Below, piece after piece: positions 63,934 through 64,000 of a stretch of 64,000 nucleotides of DNA. A program made the translations under genes and the position numbers. Each line of letters begins with the position of its first letter. Positions within the stretch are counted from its first letter, which is position 1. The stretch lies in assembly GCA_965224285.1 (NCBI GenBank), contig OZ245043.1, positions 1,240,001-1,304,000 on the forward strand, in the 5' to 3' direction. The stretch is from JAJCYK01 sp965224285 (GTDB lineage Bacteria; Bacteroidota; Bacteroidia; Cytophagales; Cyclobacteriaceae). The notes beneath the pieces are model-generated. The model made no database searches, was not told where the DNA came from, and saw only the letters and a list, made by a program, of their open reading frames with translations.

Positions 63934-64000
63934 AGTTAATCAGTTTAGGTGTGTTTGGGTATAATAGGGTATTAACGATATAATTATATAAATTATTTAT

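Overview
The window comes from a Bacteroidetes chromosome, most likely a marine-type Cytophagales relative (inference). The reasons are N-terminal lipoboxes ending in Cys on many secreted proteins, carboxypeptidase-like regulatory domains, a TonB C-terminal domain on an anti-sigma factor, a reg_prop/Y_Y_Y sensor kinase, one good TAnnTTTG promoter element, and starts without Shine-Dalgarno sequences. No rRNA or tRNA gene was seen.

Layout. 1-7.9 kb: a truncated metallophosphoesterase-like outer-membrane protein whose metal motifs look broken, a relic of a TauE/SafE permease, homogentisate dioxygenase, an ABC exporter, a DinB-like protein and 6-phosphofructokinase. 7.9-21.2 kb: a complete type I-B CRISPR-Cas locus. 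Its array has 58 repeats and 57 spacers and is read on the minus strand from a leader next to cas4; the cas operon order is cas8-cas7-cas5-cas3-cas6-cas1-cas2-cas4. The array records a tandem duplication of eight units, three captures of one protospacer, and two spacers that differ only at seed positions 2-3. 21.3-23.3 kb: VOC and SRPBCC proteins and a bestrophin-like channel. 23.5-27.1 kb: a cluster of GTCATTGCG...CGCAATGAC palindromic repeats carrying two near-identical GIY-YIG nuclease genes in a 932-bp tandem duplication, and an IS256-family element inserted in one repeat with an 8-bp target duplication.

27.2-42.8 kb: thirteen minus-strand genes with short gaps. At their core are an ethanolamine-type permease, a glutamine-synthetase-like ligase, an iron alcohol dehydrogenase, a class I amidotransferase-type gamma-glutamyl hydrolase and an aldehyde dehydrogenase. 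Together these would form a gamma-glutamylation route for ethanolamine or another amino alcohol (inference). They are followed by an AbgT transporter and gamma-glutamyltransferase, then a Tat-exported phosphoesterase, a sulfatase, an aldo/keto reductase, DgkA and a DUF1572 protein.

42.9-55 kb: a glycosyltransferase/lipoprotein pair, then a secreted von Willebrand A protein with two alpha/alpha-toroid proteins in one operon. This operon diverges from two tandem ECF sigma/anti-sigma pairs, which lead into DUF2147, an FMN glutamate-synthase-like protein and a voltage-gated K+ channel with a zinc ribbon. 55-64 kb: two small envelope proteins, a CPA1 antiporter, a 1544-residue hybrid histidine kinase ending in a class III nucleotide cyclase, and an SdrD-like lipoprotein.

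The strongest candidates for something undescribed are the GIY-YIG/palindrome element family, the leader motif inverted to the CRISPR repeat, the gamma-glutamyl amino-alcohol operon, and the VWA/toroid/ECF cluster.
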